This document shows positions 18,205-27,302 of a stretch of 64,000 bases of DNA, piece by piece; position 1 is the first letter of the stretch, and every line of letters begins with the position of its first letter. Both the position numbers and the translations under genes were made by a program. Source of the DNA: JASHPR01 sp963842355 (GTDB lineage Bacteria; Actinomycetota; Actinomycetes; Streptosporangiales; Streptosporangiaceae). The notes below the pieces were generated by a model that ran no database searches, was not told the origin of the DNA, and saw only the letters and a list, made by a program, of their open reading frames with translations. Where the stretch lies: positions 682,001 to 746,000 of the forward strand of contig CAWJGC010000011.1 in NCBI GenBank assembly GCA_963842355.1. Direction: 5' to 3'.

Positions 18205-18897
18205 TTACTGACCCAGGGCGCCCAGGCCGTCCGGCCCGCGGGAGTCGATGATCGTCGTGGCGACCTCGGTCACCTTCATGTTGCGCGCCTGGGAGATCTG
18301 CCGCATCCGCTGCAGCGCCTCATCGGCGCCGCAGCCGAGCGCGTGCATCAGGACCCCTTTGGCCTGGTCCACCACCGCGCGGGACCCGGCCGCGTCACGA
18401 AGCTGATGTGCCGTTCGCCGGGCTTCGCCGTATTCGGCGGCGAAGCCCATCACCGCTCCGCCCAGGGCGACCAGGCGCTCGGCCACCGCGATCGAGTCTG
18501 CTTCCAGCGTCTTCGGCCGGGCCCCGAACAGCGACAGGCAGACGATATCGCCGCGGGACCGGTAAGCCAGGCTGAGCGAGCAGCGCACCCCCAGGCGCAG
18601 CGCCGCGCGGGCAAACTCCGGCCAGCGGGTCTCCTCGAGCGTGTCGGAGCAGCCGACCGGCTCGGCCCGGGTGAGAGCATCAAGGACCGGGCCGCGGCCG
18701 CTGCTCACCTGGACCTCGGTCAGCTCGGGCAGGGACGGATGGCTGGCGGCGAACACGACCGGCTCGCGGCCCCGCCAGAGCACGGCGCCGGCGCCGGAGC
18801 AGGCGGGCACCTGGCGCGCGGCGTGTGTCACCAGTTCGTTCAGGGACCTGGGCTCGGAGGCCTCGGTAATGTTCAGCAGACCAGTGGGGTCAGGCAC
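18205..18897 (-). CDS. GAF-ANTAR RNA-binding regulator
   Basis: A 230-residue protein with a GAF domain (about residues 18-160) and a C-terminal ANTAR domain (about 170-222: AVVDQAKGVLMHALGCGADEALQRM spans its first helices). ANTAR domains bind paired RNA hairpins and act as antiterminators. Its place between a SpoIIE phosphatase and a STAS gene suggests a shared stress regulon; targets are unknown. The start is GTG. Confidence 0.85.
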   Translation of the reverse strand: MPDPTGLLNITEASEPRSLNELVTHAARQVPACSGAGAVLWRGREPVVFAASHPSLPELTEVQVSSGRGPVLDALTRAEPVGCSDTLEETRWPEFARAALRLGVRCSLSLAYRSRGDIVCLSLFGARPKTLEADSIAVAERLVALGGAVMGFAAEYGEARRTAHQLRDAAGSRAVVDQAKGVLMHALGCGADEALQRMRQISQARNMKVTEVATTIIDSRGPDGLGALGQ

Positions 18898-19052
18898 GAG
18901 GTCGGTGCTGGTCGTGGCGATCTCCGTTTCGCGGCAGGCGCGCGGCCTGCGGTCGGGGGCTGGTCTCTCCAGGGTGGCACGATCCGGCCATCTCCGGTAC
19001 CCCGCACCTTACCGGCGGGTAGCGACCTGACCAGGATCACCCGCGGGGCGGG

Positions 19053-19433
19053 CTAGCCGGGCGCGGTGCTTCCCTTGGCCCCGCTCGCGGCGCCGGCCGC
19101 GACCGCCTCATCGACGGTTTCGTACATCGGGAGGCGGTCAGCCAGCCCGGTGATCCAGAGCGTCTTCGTGTAGCGGTAACGCGCGCCCGCCAGAACCAGC
19201 GCCCCGCCCGCCGCCTCCAGCCGCTTCCAGTGACCGACGATCACGGCCAGCGAGCTCGTGTCCATGAACTCGACCGCCGCCAGGTCCAGCACGATCCGGC
19301 GGTCCTTCCGGCGGGCGCGCGTCAGGTACTCGTCGAGCTGGCGGCTGGTCACGAGGTCAAGCTCGCCGCCGATCGCGACGACCAGGCTGTCACCGCGGCG
19401 CTCGGAGGAGAGCCGGAGTTCCGCCACGTGCAC
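19053..19433 (-). CDS. STAS-domain anti-sigma factor antagonist
   Basis: A 126-residue STAS protein: LVVAIGGELDLVTSRQLDEYL and the phospho-acceptor region AAVEFMDTSSLAVIVG with tandem serines. It differs from the STAS protein at 11611 in lacking the long polar tail. It lies back-to-back with a MEDS-HATPase gene whose kinase-like domain could phosphorylate it. Confidence 0.85.
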   Translation of the reverse strand: MHVAELRLSSERRGDSLVVAIGGELDLVTSRQLDEYLTRARRKDRRIVLDLAAVEFMDTSSLAVIVGHWKRLEAAGGALVLAGARYRYTKTLWITGLADRLPMYETVDEAVAAGAASGAKGSTAPG

Positions 19434-19548
19434 CTCCGGATCACGGGCCGCGGGGAAGGCAAGTCCGCTTCATCGTATGCTGGGTTCACTCTTCCGGCTG
19501 CATGCACTCCGGCGCCCGGCGGAGGAGAACCTACCGGTAAGTGGGTGT

Positions 19549-20541
19549 ATGTCGGGACAGGGCGGGGAACGAGTCGGCGACGGTGGCCTCAGGCACGTGG
19601 CGCTCTTCTATCGCGACCAGGCGGAGTACCGCGCCCGGATCCTGGGGTTCGCGCAGGCGGGCCTGGCCAGCGGCGAGCCGTCGTTCATCGCCGTGCCCGG
19701 GGACAAGGCGCGGCTGCTGGCCGGTCAGCTCGACGCGAAGCCAGGGGACCTGCGGTACGCCGACATGGCCGACCTGGGCCGCAACCCCGCGTGCATCATC
19801 CCGGGGCTGCGGGCCTTCCTCGACGAGCATCCGGGCCGGCGCGTCCGCTTTGTCGGGGAGCCGATCTGGCCGGGGCGCTCACCGGCCGAGATCTGCGAGG
19901 CCACCCGGCACGAGGCGCTGCTCAACGTGGCCTTCCTCCGGACCCGCATCACGATCTTGTGCCCCTACGACCTCACCCGGCTGACGCCATCGGTTATCGA
20001 AGGAGCCAGGCACACCCATCCGGAGCTGCTCTCCCCCGGCCAGCCTGCCGCCGGCGCGGGCCACGCGGAGCCCGGCCGGATCCCGCCGCAATGCGATTCG
20101 CCCTTGCCGCCGCCGCCGGCCAGCGCGGAGGTCCTCAGTTACAGCACCGACCTGGCGCCGGTGCGCCGCCTGGTGGAACGCCACGCCCGGCGCACCACGC
20201 TCGCCGCCGAGCGGGCCGCCGACCTGGTCCTCGCGGCCAGCGAACTCGCCGCGAACACCCTCAGCCACGCCGGGTCGCCCGGCCTGCTGCACGTGTGGCA
20301 CGACGAGCAGGAAATCCTCTGCCAGGCCGACGACCGGGGCTGGATCGCCGACCCGCTCGCCGGACGGGTCAAACGAGGCCCGGAGAGCCGCGGTCACGGC
20401 CTGTTCCTGGTCAACCACGTCTGCGACCTGGTCGAGATGAGAACCGGCCACGCGGGCACCACGGTCCGGCTGCACATGCGCCTGCCCGCCGTGTCAGTCC
20501 CCGCCATCGCAGGTTCCGCCGCGTCGCCCCCTCGCCGGTAG
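19549..20541 (+). CDS. MEDS domain plus HATPase regulator
   Basis: A 330-residue protein. The N-terminal MEDS domain (about residues 14-165: HVALFYRDQAEYRARILGF, EALLNVAFLRTR) is a sensor fold found next to ATPase or STAS modules. A C-terminal GHKL ATPase (about 200-320) has the N-box ELAANTLSHA and G-box GHGLFLVNHVCD, as in RsbW-type anti-sigma kinases. It probably binds the sigma factor and/or phosphorylates a STAS antagonist. GGAGGAGA lies about 20 bases before the ATG, farther than usual. Confidence 0.8.
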   Translation: MSGQGGERVGDGGLRHVALFYRDQAEYRARILGFAQAGLASGEPSFIAVPGDKARLLAGQLDAKPGDLRYADMADLGRNPACIIPGLRAFLDEHPGRRVRFVGEPIWPGRSPAEICEATRHEALLNVAFLRTRITILCPYDLTRLTPSVIEGARHTHPELLSPGQPAAGAGHAEPGRIPPQCDSPLPPPPASAEVLSYSTDLAPVRRLVERHARRTTLAAERAADLVLAASELAANTLSHAGSPGLLHVWHDEQEILCQADDRGWIADPLAGRVKRGPESRGHGLFLVNHVCDLVEMRTGHAGTTVRLHMRLPAVSVPAIAGSAASPPRR

Positions 20542-20625
20542 GTCCGCGCTCGCCGCCACCGGTCGCTTGTTTAGGTCCCGCCACCCGGGCAGTAGTTAGC
20601 CAGCTCATGACGAAAGGAGCCTGCG

Positions 20626-20799
20626 GTGGCCGTCATCCTCGTGGTCTTGCTGATCGCGCTCATCCTCGGCGGACTGGGGTTCGCCGTGCACGTGCTGTGG
20701 TGGATCGCGCTCGTGGTGCTCGCCCTGTGGCTGCTGGGATTCCTGTTCCGCGCGGCCGAGACGACAGGAGGGCGCCGCAGCCGCTGGTATCGCTGGTAG
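20626..20799 (+). CDS. Small hydrophobic membrane protein
   Basis: A 57-residue protein, GTG start behind AAAGGAG. Two adjacent hydrophobic stretches (AVILVVLLIALILGGLGF and WWIALVVLALWLLGFLF) are followed by a polar, Arg/Trp-rich tail. Short proteins of this kind are widespread and conserved in streptomycetes and relatives as 'hydrophobic protein'; their function is unknown. A strong hairpin follows 25 bases after its stop. Confidence 0.7.
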   Translation: MAVILVVLLIALILGGLGFAVHVLWWIALVVLALWLLGFLFRAAETTGGRRSRWYRW

Positions 20800-20823
20800 C
20801 CGGCCGGCGGCAGGCCTCGTGGC

Positions 20824-20854
20824 GTTCCCGGCTCCGCCTCGCGGAGCCGGGAAC
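20824..20854 (+). terminator. Strong stem-loop terminator
   Basis: A perfect 13-bp inverted repeat (GTTCCCGGCTCCG at 20824-20836, its complement at 20842-20854) with a 5-base loop, directly after the small membrane protein gene. No T-run follows, as is common for actinobacterial terminators. The rest of the 310-base gap to 21110 holds a smaller hairpin (21008-21024) with a T5 run 16 bases later, and no gene. Confidence 0.75.
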
Positions 20855-21109
20855 TCCGGCGCCCCGGCCCTGACCGGCTGACCGCTGCGCCGTCCGGCCG
20901 GCCGGGGCCCCGCTGGTCGCCGCCGGGAAAACCGCTGGTTTGGAGCGCTCGCCGCGGGGCAGATACTCTTGCAGTAGTTCCACGTGCTTACGACGCAGGC
21001 ACGCCCTCACGCCGTTATGGCGTGTTGCTGGGCGTGTCCTTTTTGCGCTCGCCGCACCCGGGCCTCCCAGCGACGCCGTGACCCCCGGCTAGCACGCAGG
21101 AGGCTCCTG

Positions 21110-22402
21110 ATGAGGATCGCTCTCGTCACCGACCACAGCCCGCTCACTCACCTTTCCCAGCCCGCCGATCCAGGTTCCCTGACCCAGACGGCCCGCGTGA
21201 CGTCGCTCGCCCAGGAGCTGGCCCGGGCCGGCCACCGGGTCACCATTTACGCCCGGCGCGACTCGCGCGCGCTGCCCGACAGCGCGATCCTCGCTCCCGG
21301 GGTCACCGCCGAGCACGTGACCGCCGGCCCCCCTACGCCGCTGGCCGCGGACAAGCTCGCGGCGCACCTGGCCGAATTCGGCCGCTGCCTCACGCGGCAC
21401 TGGCGCCGGAACCGCCCCGACGTGGTCCACGCTCACGCCTGGACCGGCGGCCTCGCCGCCCTGGGCGGAGCGCGGGACCTCGGAGTACCCGTGGTGCAGA
21501 CGTTCGGCTCGCTCGGCGCCGCCGAGCAGCGCCACCGGATGCCGCAGGCCCCGTCGCCGGCCCGGATCCGGCTCGAGGCTGGCATCGCGCGCAGCGCCGA
21601 CGTGGTCCTGGCCAGCTCCGCCGAGGAACAAGCCGACCTCGCCCGGATGGGCGTCCCCCGGACCAGGGTCAGGGTGGTGCCGTGCGGCGTCGACACGCAG
21701 CGGTTCTCACCCGAAGGCCCCGCGGCGGAGCGGAACGGGCGGCCGCGGCTGCTCTGCGCCGAACCGCTGACCGCCACGCGGGGCCTCGAGGTCGCCGTGC
21801 GCGCGCTGGCCGAGATCCCGGACGCCGAGCTCGTGATCACCGGCGGGCCCGGCCGGGCCGAGCTGAGCCAGGACCCGGCCTACCGGGATCTCCGCAAGAT
21901 CGCCAGGAAACTGCGGGTCCATGACCGGCTGGTGTTCACCGGGCGGATCTCCGCCGACGATCTGCCCGCGCTGCTGCGCTCGGCCGACCTGCTGGTGAGC
22001 ACTGCGCCGTACGAGCCCGTCGGCATGGCGGCGATCCAGGCGATGGCCTGCGGCACCCCCGTCGTCACCGCCACGGCCGGCGCCGAGCGAGACGCGGTCA
22101 TCGACCTGACCACGGGCCTGCTCCTGCCGGTGCGGCAGCCCGCGCCGCTGGCCGCGCGGATACGGCGGCTGCTGGGCAACTCGATGCAGCTCGAGGCGTA
22201 CGGGATCGCGGCTGCCGACCGGGCCAGGTCTCGCTACTCGTGGGAGCGCATCGGCCGCGAGACCCTCGCCGCCTACGGCTGTTGCCGCCAGCGTACGGCC
22301 GCCGGTGCGGCAGTGGCTGATGCGGATGCGGATGCGGATGCGGAGCCCGCGCCCGCGCTCGCGCGCCGGGCACGGCGCGAACCGGCCGGAGCGCCGGCCT
22401 GA
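21110..22402 (+). CDS. Glycosyltransferase family 4 protein
   Basis: A 430-residue GT-B glycosyltransferase: MRIALVTDHSPLTHL at the N-terminus, DVVHAHAWTGGLAAL, and the donor-binding domain with CAEPLTATRGLEVAV and PYEPVGMAAIQAMACGTPVV (the EX7E region). It transfers a sugar from a nucleotide donor; donor and acceptor are unknown. AGGAGG at 21098-21103 supports the ATG. The C-terminal tail is low-complexity: four GATGCG hexamers (22319-22342) encode alternating Ala-Asp. Confidence 0.8.
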   Translation: MRIALVTDHSPLTHLSQPADPGSLTQTARVTSLAQELARAGHRVTIYARRDSRALPDSAILAPGVTAEHVTAGPPTPLAADKLAAHLAEFGRCLTRHWRRNRPDVVHAHAWTGGLAALGGARDLGVPVVQTFGSLGAAEQRHRMPQAPSPARIRLEAGIARSADVVLASSAEEQADLARMGVPRTRVRVVPCGVDTQRFSPEGPAAERNGRPRLLCAEPLTATRGLEVAVRALAEIPDAELVITGGPGRAELSQDPAYRDLRKIARKLRVHDRLVFTGRISADDLPALLRSADLLVSTAPYEPVGMAAIQAMACGTPVVTATAGAERDAVIDLTTGLLLPVRQPAPLAARIRRLLGNSMQLEAYGIAAADRARSRYSWERIGRETLAAYGCCRQRTAAGAAVADADADADAEPAPALARRARREPAGAPA

Positions 22403-22592
22403 CGCGGGCCCGGGCCGTCGGCTGCCGGGCCGAGCGCGAGCAGGTCGTCCAGCCGGCCGAGCCGGCCGTCGCAGTGCCTCGCCTGCGCAGCAACCTGCCG
22501 GAACTGGTTTAACCGGGCCGGCGCCGGGCAGTCGCGGCCCATCACGTCGGGCTCGGGAGTACCCGGGCGGGGACCTTCGAGGAGGGTGAGAG

Positions 22593-23525
22593 ATGACGGC
22601 GGTGGGCGCCGCCTCTGGTTCCGGCTCCTTTCACGCCGCGTCTTTGTACCGGCAGAGCGCGGACTGCGTGACGTCGGTGATGTCGTTCGCGCAGGAAGGG
22701 CTCGCGCACGGCGAGGCCGTCTCGATCTGCGTGTCCGCCCCGCTGGCGAGCCTGCTGCGCGAGGCGCTGGCCGAGCGCTCGCCCGGCGCCGCCTTCTTCG
22801 ACATGGCCGAGCTCGGACGCAACCCCGGCCGGATCATCCCCGCGATGCTGGACTTCGCCGCCGCCCACGACGGCCACCGCATCCGGTACGTCAGCCAGCC
22901 GTGCTGGGCGGGACGATCGCCGGCCGAGTCGGTGGAGGCCATGCGGCACGAAGCCCTCCTCAACCTGGCCTTCGCCCGGGCCGACGCGACCGTACTGTGC
23001 CTGTACGACACGGGAACACTGGACGCCCGGGTGGCCGCGGCCGCGGAGCAGACGCATCCGACCGTGATCCGCGACGGCCACGCGCGGGCCAGCCCGCGTT
23101 ATGCCGGAGGGGGACAGATCCCGGCCGCGTACGACCTCCCCCTGGCCGGGCCGCCCCCGCAGGCCCGGTCCATGTCCTACGACCGCGACCTGCGGCCGGT
23201 CCGGCACCAGGTCGCGCGGTGCGCGCAAAAGGCCGGGCTGGCCGACGACCGGGCCGCCGACCTGATCCTCGCCGCCAGTGAGGTCGCCGCGAATACCCTG
23301 CGGCACACCGCGGGCCGCGGCACGCTGTGGGTCTGGCACAGCCCGGGCGAGGTCGTGTGCCAGGTGCGGGACTCGGGGAACGTGGCCGATCCGCTGGCCG
23401 GCCGCTGGCGGCCCGCCGACCGGCCGACCGGCCACGGCCTGTGGGTCGTCAACCAGATCTGCGACCTGGTCGAGCTGAGAACCGGGCCTGACGGCACCGT
23501 GGTCCGCATGCACATGTGCCTGTAA
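22593..23525 (+). CDS. MEDS domain plus HATPase regulator (second copy)
   Basis: A 310-residue paralogue of the protein at 19549: MEDS domain (HAASLYRQSADCVTSVMSF, FFDMAELGRNPGRIIPAM, EALLNLAFARAD) and a GHKL ATPase with N-box EVAANTLRHT and G-box GHGLWVVNQICDLVEL. ATG follows GAGGAGGGTGAGAG. Two such genes within 4 kb, flanking a glycosyltransferase, suggest duplication and parallel inputs to the same sigma-factor switch. Confidence 0.8.
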   Translation: MTAVGAASGSGSFHAASLYRQSADCVTSVMSFAQEGLAHGEAVSICVSAPLASLLREALAERSPGAAFFDMAELGRNPGRIIPAMLDFAAAHDGHRIRYVSQPCWAGRSPAESVEAMRHEALLNLAFARADATVLCLYDTGTLDARVAAAAEQTHPTVIRDGHARASPRYAGGGQIPAAYDLPLAGPPPQARSMSYDRDLRPVRHQVARCAQKAGLADDRAADLILAASEVAANTLRHTAGRGTLWVWHSPGEVVCQVRDSGNVADPLAGRWRPADRPTGHGLWVVNQICDLVELRTGPDGTVVRMHMCL

Positions 23526-23735
23526 CCAGGCCCCGGGCCCACGGCTCACCGGCCGCCGCGCGCCTGGCCCGTCCGTCTGCGTCACGCCGCCGGGCGGCTG
23601 GGGCCGGCCGGTTCCCCCCTGGCGCCGGCCCCCGAGGCCTGCACGCGGCCTCGACACCACCACCGCAGCACACCAGCCCGGCATGCAAGCGGCCTGCACG
23701 GAACGTGAAGACCGTATGAAGACCCGTCGGCCCGC

Positions 23736-24110
23736 TCAGGGTCTGCGGGGCGACGGGTGCCGCGGCTCGTAGACGGCCAGTTCCCCGCCGTCGGGCAGCC
23801 GGATCGCGGCCAGCAGTCCCCAGCCCTGATCGGAGACCTCCCGGGCCACCTCGACACCCTTGGCGGTCAGTTCGGCCAGCGTGGCCTGGATGTCGTCGCA
23901 CATCAGGTACAGCTCGTGACGGTGGTCGCCGCCGGCATTCGGCGCCGCCGGGTGCGCCGCTGGGTGTACCGCCAGTTCGGCGGGTGGCGCGGCGAAGATG
24001 AGCCAGCCCCCGCCGGCGTCCACCGCGGGCAGGCCCAGCACGTCGCCGAAGAACGCGCGGACCTTCTCGGCTTCCGGGGAGAACACGATCGCGTGCAGGC
24101 CGTTGATCAC
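23736..24110 (-). CDS. VOC (glyoxalase/bleomycin resistance-like) protein
   Basis: A 124-residue single VOC module: LHAIVFSPEAEKVRAFFGDVLGL, WLIFAAPPAELAVHP, HELYLMCDDIQATLAEL and the C-terminal Glu in GGELAVYEPRH. These proteins are metal-dependent or metal-less dimers handling small electrophiles or antibiotics; the substrate is unknown. It is divergent from the TIR-like gene. Confidence 0.8.
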   Translation of the reverse strand: MINGLHAIVFSPEAEKVRAFFGDVLGLPAVDAGGGWLIFAAPPAELAVHPAAHPAAPNAGGDHRHELYLMCDDIQATLAELTAKGVEVAREVSDQGWGLLAAIRLPDGGELAVYEPRHPSPRRP

Positions 24111-24237
24111 GCGCTGATCCTAACCGCCCGGGTCACGGTGCGCCGCTCACGGACCAAGGCCCGGGGCGCGAGAAGCGGCATACGGGTTTATGGCCCCCAA
24201 TCACCCTGGAAGACTATGCGCGAGGGGGTGGTCGGGC

Positions 24238-25401
24238 ATGCTGGGCGGACAGGTCGTGGTCTTCTTGTCCTGCTCCGAGAAGTTCAAGCAGGCCTTCGCG
24301 TGGCCGGTTCGTGACGCGCTGGCCGACCATGGGCTGCACGGCCTCATCCTGAGCGATGAGGCGCCGCTGCCGGGCACGGGCGTACACCCCGAGGCCAAGG
24401 TCGAGTCCTACCTCGACGCGTCATCCGCCTTCGTGGCCCTGTGCACCGCCGACTACGGGCTCAGCGACGGCACGACGTACCCGCGGGCGCACATCGTCGA
24501 CGAGATCCAGCGGGCCATGGTCCGCCCGCACCTGCGCGACCGCGCCCAGATCCTGAAGGCGCCCGGGGTGCTCCTGCCGAGCAGCATCACCCCGACCTAC
24601 GACCGCCTCGACGTCGCCGATCCGGCCGGCGCGGCCGCGGTCATACTGAAGCAGCTCGAGGAGTGGAAGGTGACGAGCCCGGCCTCGCCGCCTGGCTCCG
24701 CCGACGCCGAGCCCGGCCCTGGCCCGGTCGCCGCCGGCGACCTGGGCGCGCTGTTCGCCGACCTGCAGCCCGAGGATCGAGAGGAGGCGAGCCGGCGGGT
24801 CTACCGGTTGCTCGCGGGCGCGACAGAGCACGACGGGCGCACGATGGCCCGCGCGCTGCACCGTGAGGTCACCGACGCCCGCGACCATTCCCGTCAGCTG
24901 GCCGCGGCGTCGTTGCTCGAGGCGATGTCCCGGCTGCACGCCGCGCTGGTCTCCGTCGAGATGATCGAGATGCTGGCCGGCCACCCCACGTACCCGGCGC
25001 GCTCGTGCGCCGCGAACCTGCTCAGGGACCGGGCGATCGTGGCACCGCTCGACGTTCCCCTGGGGCTCCTGGGGCGGCTGGCCTCGCCGAGCACGGAAGA
25101 CTGGTACGTATCCGCGCCCGCCGTGGCCGCGGTGAAGGAACTGGCCCTGAGCCGGCCCGGCGCATCGGTGATCTTCGAGGCGCTGAGCGCGAGTGCCGCG
25201 GCGCAGGACCGGCACGCGGTCGCGCAGGCGCTGCTGGACGTGGCCGCGGTCAGGCCGGCCGCGGTCGCCAGGAACCTGGCCGAGCGCCTGGCCGACGACC
25301 CCGACCCGCTGGTCGCGCAGAAGGCGCAGGAGGTCATGACCGCGATCGAGCCCGTCACCGACGCCGAGCGGGCGGCCTGCCACGCTCACTTCCCGCTGTG
25401 A
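24238..25401 (+). CDS. TIR-like domain with helical (HEAT-like) repeats
   Basis: A protein of 387 residues. Residues 3-140 look like a TIR/nucleotide-binding Rossmann-type domain: VVVFLSCSEKFKQAF, ILSDEAPLPG, ASSAFVALCTADYGLSDG, then IVDEIQRAM, whose Glu is placed like the catalytic Glu of TIR NADases. Residues 180-380 are short amphipathic helices resembling HEAT repeats. It may be a signalling or NAD-cleaving effector; this is inferred from the fold. An in-frame ATG lies at 24190, but GAGGGGG about 11 bases before 24238 favours the later one. It overlaps the next gene by 4 bases. Confidence 0.6.
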   Translation: MLGGQVVVFLSCSEKFKQAFAWPVRDALADHGLHGLILSDEAPLPGTGVHPEAKVESYLDASSAFVALCTADYGLSDGTTYPRAHIVDEIQRAMVRPHLRDRAQILKAPGVLLPSSITPTYDRLDVADPAGAAAVILKQLEEWKVTSPASPPGSADAEPGPGPVAAGDLGALFADLQPEDREEASRRVYRLLAGATEHDGRTMARALHREVTDARDHSRQLAAASLLEAMSRLHAALVSVEMIEMLAGHPTYPARSCAANLLRDRAIVAPLDVPLGLLGRLASPSTEDWYVSAPAVAAVKELALSRPGASVIFEALSASAAAQDRHAVAQALLDVAAVRPAAVARNLAERLADDPDPLVAQKAQEVMTAIEPVTDAERAACHAHFPL

Positions 25402-26634
25402 CCGCCGGCATGGTGATCGTCGGCGGCGGCCTGGCCGGCGGCAACGCCGCCGTGACCCTGCGGCAGGAGGGCTACCGGGGGCGCATCTCGCTGATCAGCC
25501 GGGAACCCGGCGTCCCCTTCGGCCGGCCTCCGCTGTCCAAGACGTACCTGCGGTCGGAGGAGGACCTCGACGACTGGTACGTCAAGCCCGCGAGCTGGTA
25601 CGAAGATCACGGCGTCGACCGCCCCGGCCCGGCCGGGGCCACGAGCATCGATGCCGCCGCGCACACGGTGCTCCTGGATACGGGCCAGGAACTCGGATAC
25701 GACAAGCTCCTGATCGCCACGGGCGGCCGGAACCGCCGGCTCCGGGTTCCCGGGGCCGACCTGCCCGGCCTGCACTACCTGCGCACGGTGGCGGACAGCG
25801 ACGCGATCAAGCGCGAGGCCCGGCCGGGCCTGGCACGCGGTGATCGTGGGCATGGGCTTCATCGGCTGCGAGGTGGCAGCTTCCCTGACCCAGCTCGGCG
25901 TCCACGTGACGGCCGTCTTCCCGGGCCAGGTTCCCCTGGGGAATGTCCTGGGCGAGGATGTGGGCGCGGTCATCGGCGCCATCCACCGCGCGAACGGCGT
26001 CGAGTTGCTGGCCGGAGAGCAGGTTGCCGCGTTCGAGGGAGCCGGGCGGCTGGAGACGGCCGTGGCCGCCAGCGGCATCCGGGTGGCCTGCGACTTCGCC
26101 GTCGCGGGCGTCGGGATAACTCCGGACGTGCCCGAGCTGACGGGCCCGCCGGCCACGCAGGACAACGGCCTGATCGTGGACGGGTCATGCCGGACGACCG
26201 CGTCCGACGTTTACGCCGCCGGCGATGTCGCGAACCACCTCCACCCGTTGTTCGGCCGGGTACGCGTCGAGCATTACAACAACGCGGAGAAGATGGGCCG
26301 CGCCGCGGCCCGGTCGATGCTCGGCTCGACCGCCCCCTACGACTACGTCCACACCTTCTGGTCCGATCAGTACGACCACAAGCTCGAGTACGTCGGCCAC
26401 GCCGCGTCGTGGGATGACTTCGTCGTCCGCGGGAGCCTCGACGAGGGCAAGCTGATCGGGTTCTACCTGGCTGGCGGGCAGGTGCGGGCCGCCGTCGGGC
26501 TCGACCGCGGCGGCGACCCGGAACTCGACCACGACAGCGAGATGGCGGCGTGCGCCCGCCTGGTCGCGCGGCGGGCCCGGCCCGCCCCCGGCCTGCTCGC
26601 CGACGAGCGGACCGACCTGTGGTCGCTGTCCTAG
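25398..26634 (+). pseudogene. Ferredoxin reductase-like FAD/NAD(P) oxidoreductase, frameshifted
   Basis: A pyridine nucleotide-disulfide-type reductase of about 410 residues. The FAD motif MVIVGGGLAGGNAAV and the PFGRPPLSKTYL loop lie in the first frame; the NAD(P) motif VIVGMGFIGCEVAASL, the TTASDVYAAGDVA segment and the reductase C-terminal domain lie in another. The switch is near 25826-25838, where HAV would be expected. Such enzymes feed electrons to P450s or dioxygenases through a ferredoxin. The GTG start overlaps the TIR-like gene's stop. Confidence 0.8.
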
Positions 26635-26959
26635 CCCGGCGGACGACCCCCCGGATCCCTCGCTGTGCCAGCTCGCGGGGACGACCCCCAGGCCCCCGGC
26701 AAACTGCCTCCGCATCCGCCGCCACCGCTCCCCGGCCGCACCAACCGTGATCCCCATTTGCCCCGTTTCAGGGCCTTTATCCCACCCGCCGCCCTGCCCG
26801 CCGCCCCGCCTCCCGGCCCGCCGGCCCCCTCCCGGCCCGCCGGCCCCCCTCCCCGGCCCGCCGGCCCCCCTCCCGGCCCGCCGGCCCCCCTCCCGGCCCG
26901 CCGGCCCCCCTCCCCGACCCGCCGGCCCCTCTCCCGGCCCGCCGGCCCCTCCCGGCCGC
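26635..26959 (+). repeat. GC-only repeat tract without a gene
   Basis: Within the 668-base gene-free gap 26635-27302, the part from about 26805 to 26955 is an irregular tandem of a roughly 20-bp unit (CCTCCCGGCCCGCCGGCCCC type), about seven copies differing in the number of C residues. The long reading frames through it are by-products of composition. The rest of the gap holds the palindrome and 9-bp array listed next. Confidence 0.8.
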
Positions 26960-27007
26960 ATGAATGCGAGTTTGGTGTACACCCGTGTACAGCAAGTTCA
27001 CATTCAT
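26960..27007 (+). repeat. 48-bp palindromic element (22-nt arms, 4-nt loop CCCG)
   Basis: Left arm 26960-26981 begins ATGAATGCGAG and ends TGTACA; right arm 26986-27007 begins TGTACAGC and ends CACATTCAT. The arms pair with four mismatches. The same palindrome, with loop TGGG, is the target of the IS4-type insertion at 56152-61345, so it is a dispersed element in this genome. Confidence 0.85.
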
Positions 27008-27020
27008 CACCGGCTTCACC

Positions 27021-27236
27021 GGCTTCGGCGGCTTCGGCGGCTTCGGCGGCTTCGGCGGCTTCGGCGGCTTCGGCGGCTTCGGCGGCTTCGGCGGCTTCGG
27101 CGGCTTCGGCGGCTTCGGCGGCTTCGGCGGCTTCGGCGGCTTCGGCGGCTTCGGCGGCTTCGGCGGCTTCGGCGGCTTCGGCGGCTTCGGCGGCTTCGGC
27201 GGCTTCGGCGGCTTCGGCGGCTTCGGCGGCTTCGGC
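27021..27236 (+). repeat. 24 perfect copies of a 9-bp repeat
   Basis: GGCTTCGGC is repeated 24 times without a mismatch, followed by a partial copy. No frame contains a stop, so the apparent Gly-Phe or Arg-Ser rich reading frames are artefacts. On the + strand each unit has C(UUCG)G, the very stable tetraloop context. It starts 13 bases after the palindrome and ends 67 bases before the SDR gene's stop. Confidence 0.95.
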
Positions 27237-27302
27237 GGCTGGCTACATGGCCGGCGCCCTTCGCCAAAGACCAGTTCCGCCCGGCGAGGCGAGAAAGAGC
27301 CT

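Noticed and set aside
24190..24237. Longer TIR-like protein starting at ATG 24190
   Set aside because: The extension is not domain-like, and the better ribosome site belongs to ATG 24238.
27021..27236. CRISPR array
   Set aside because: The units are contiguous 9-mers without spacers, and no cas gene is present.
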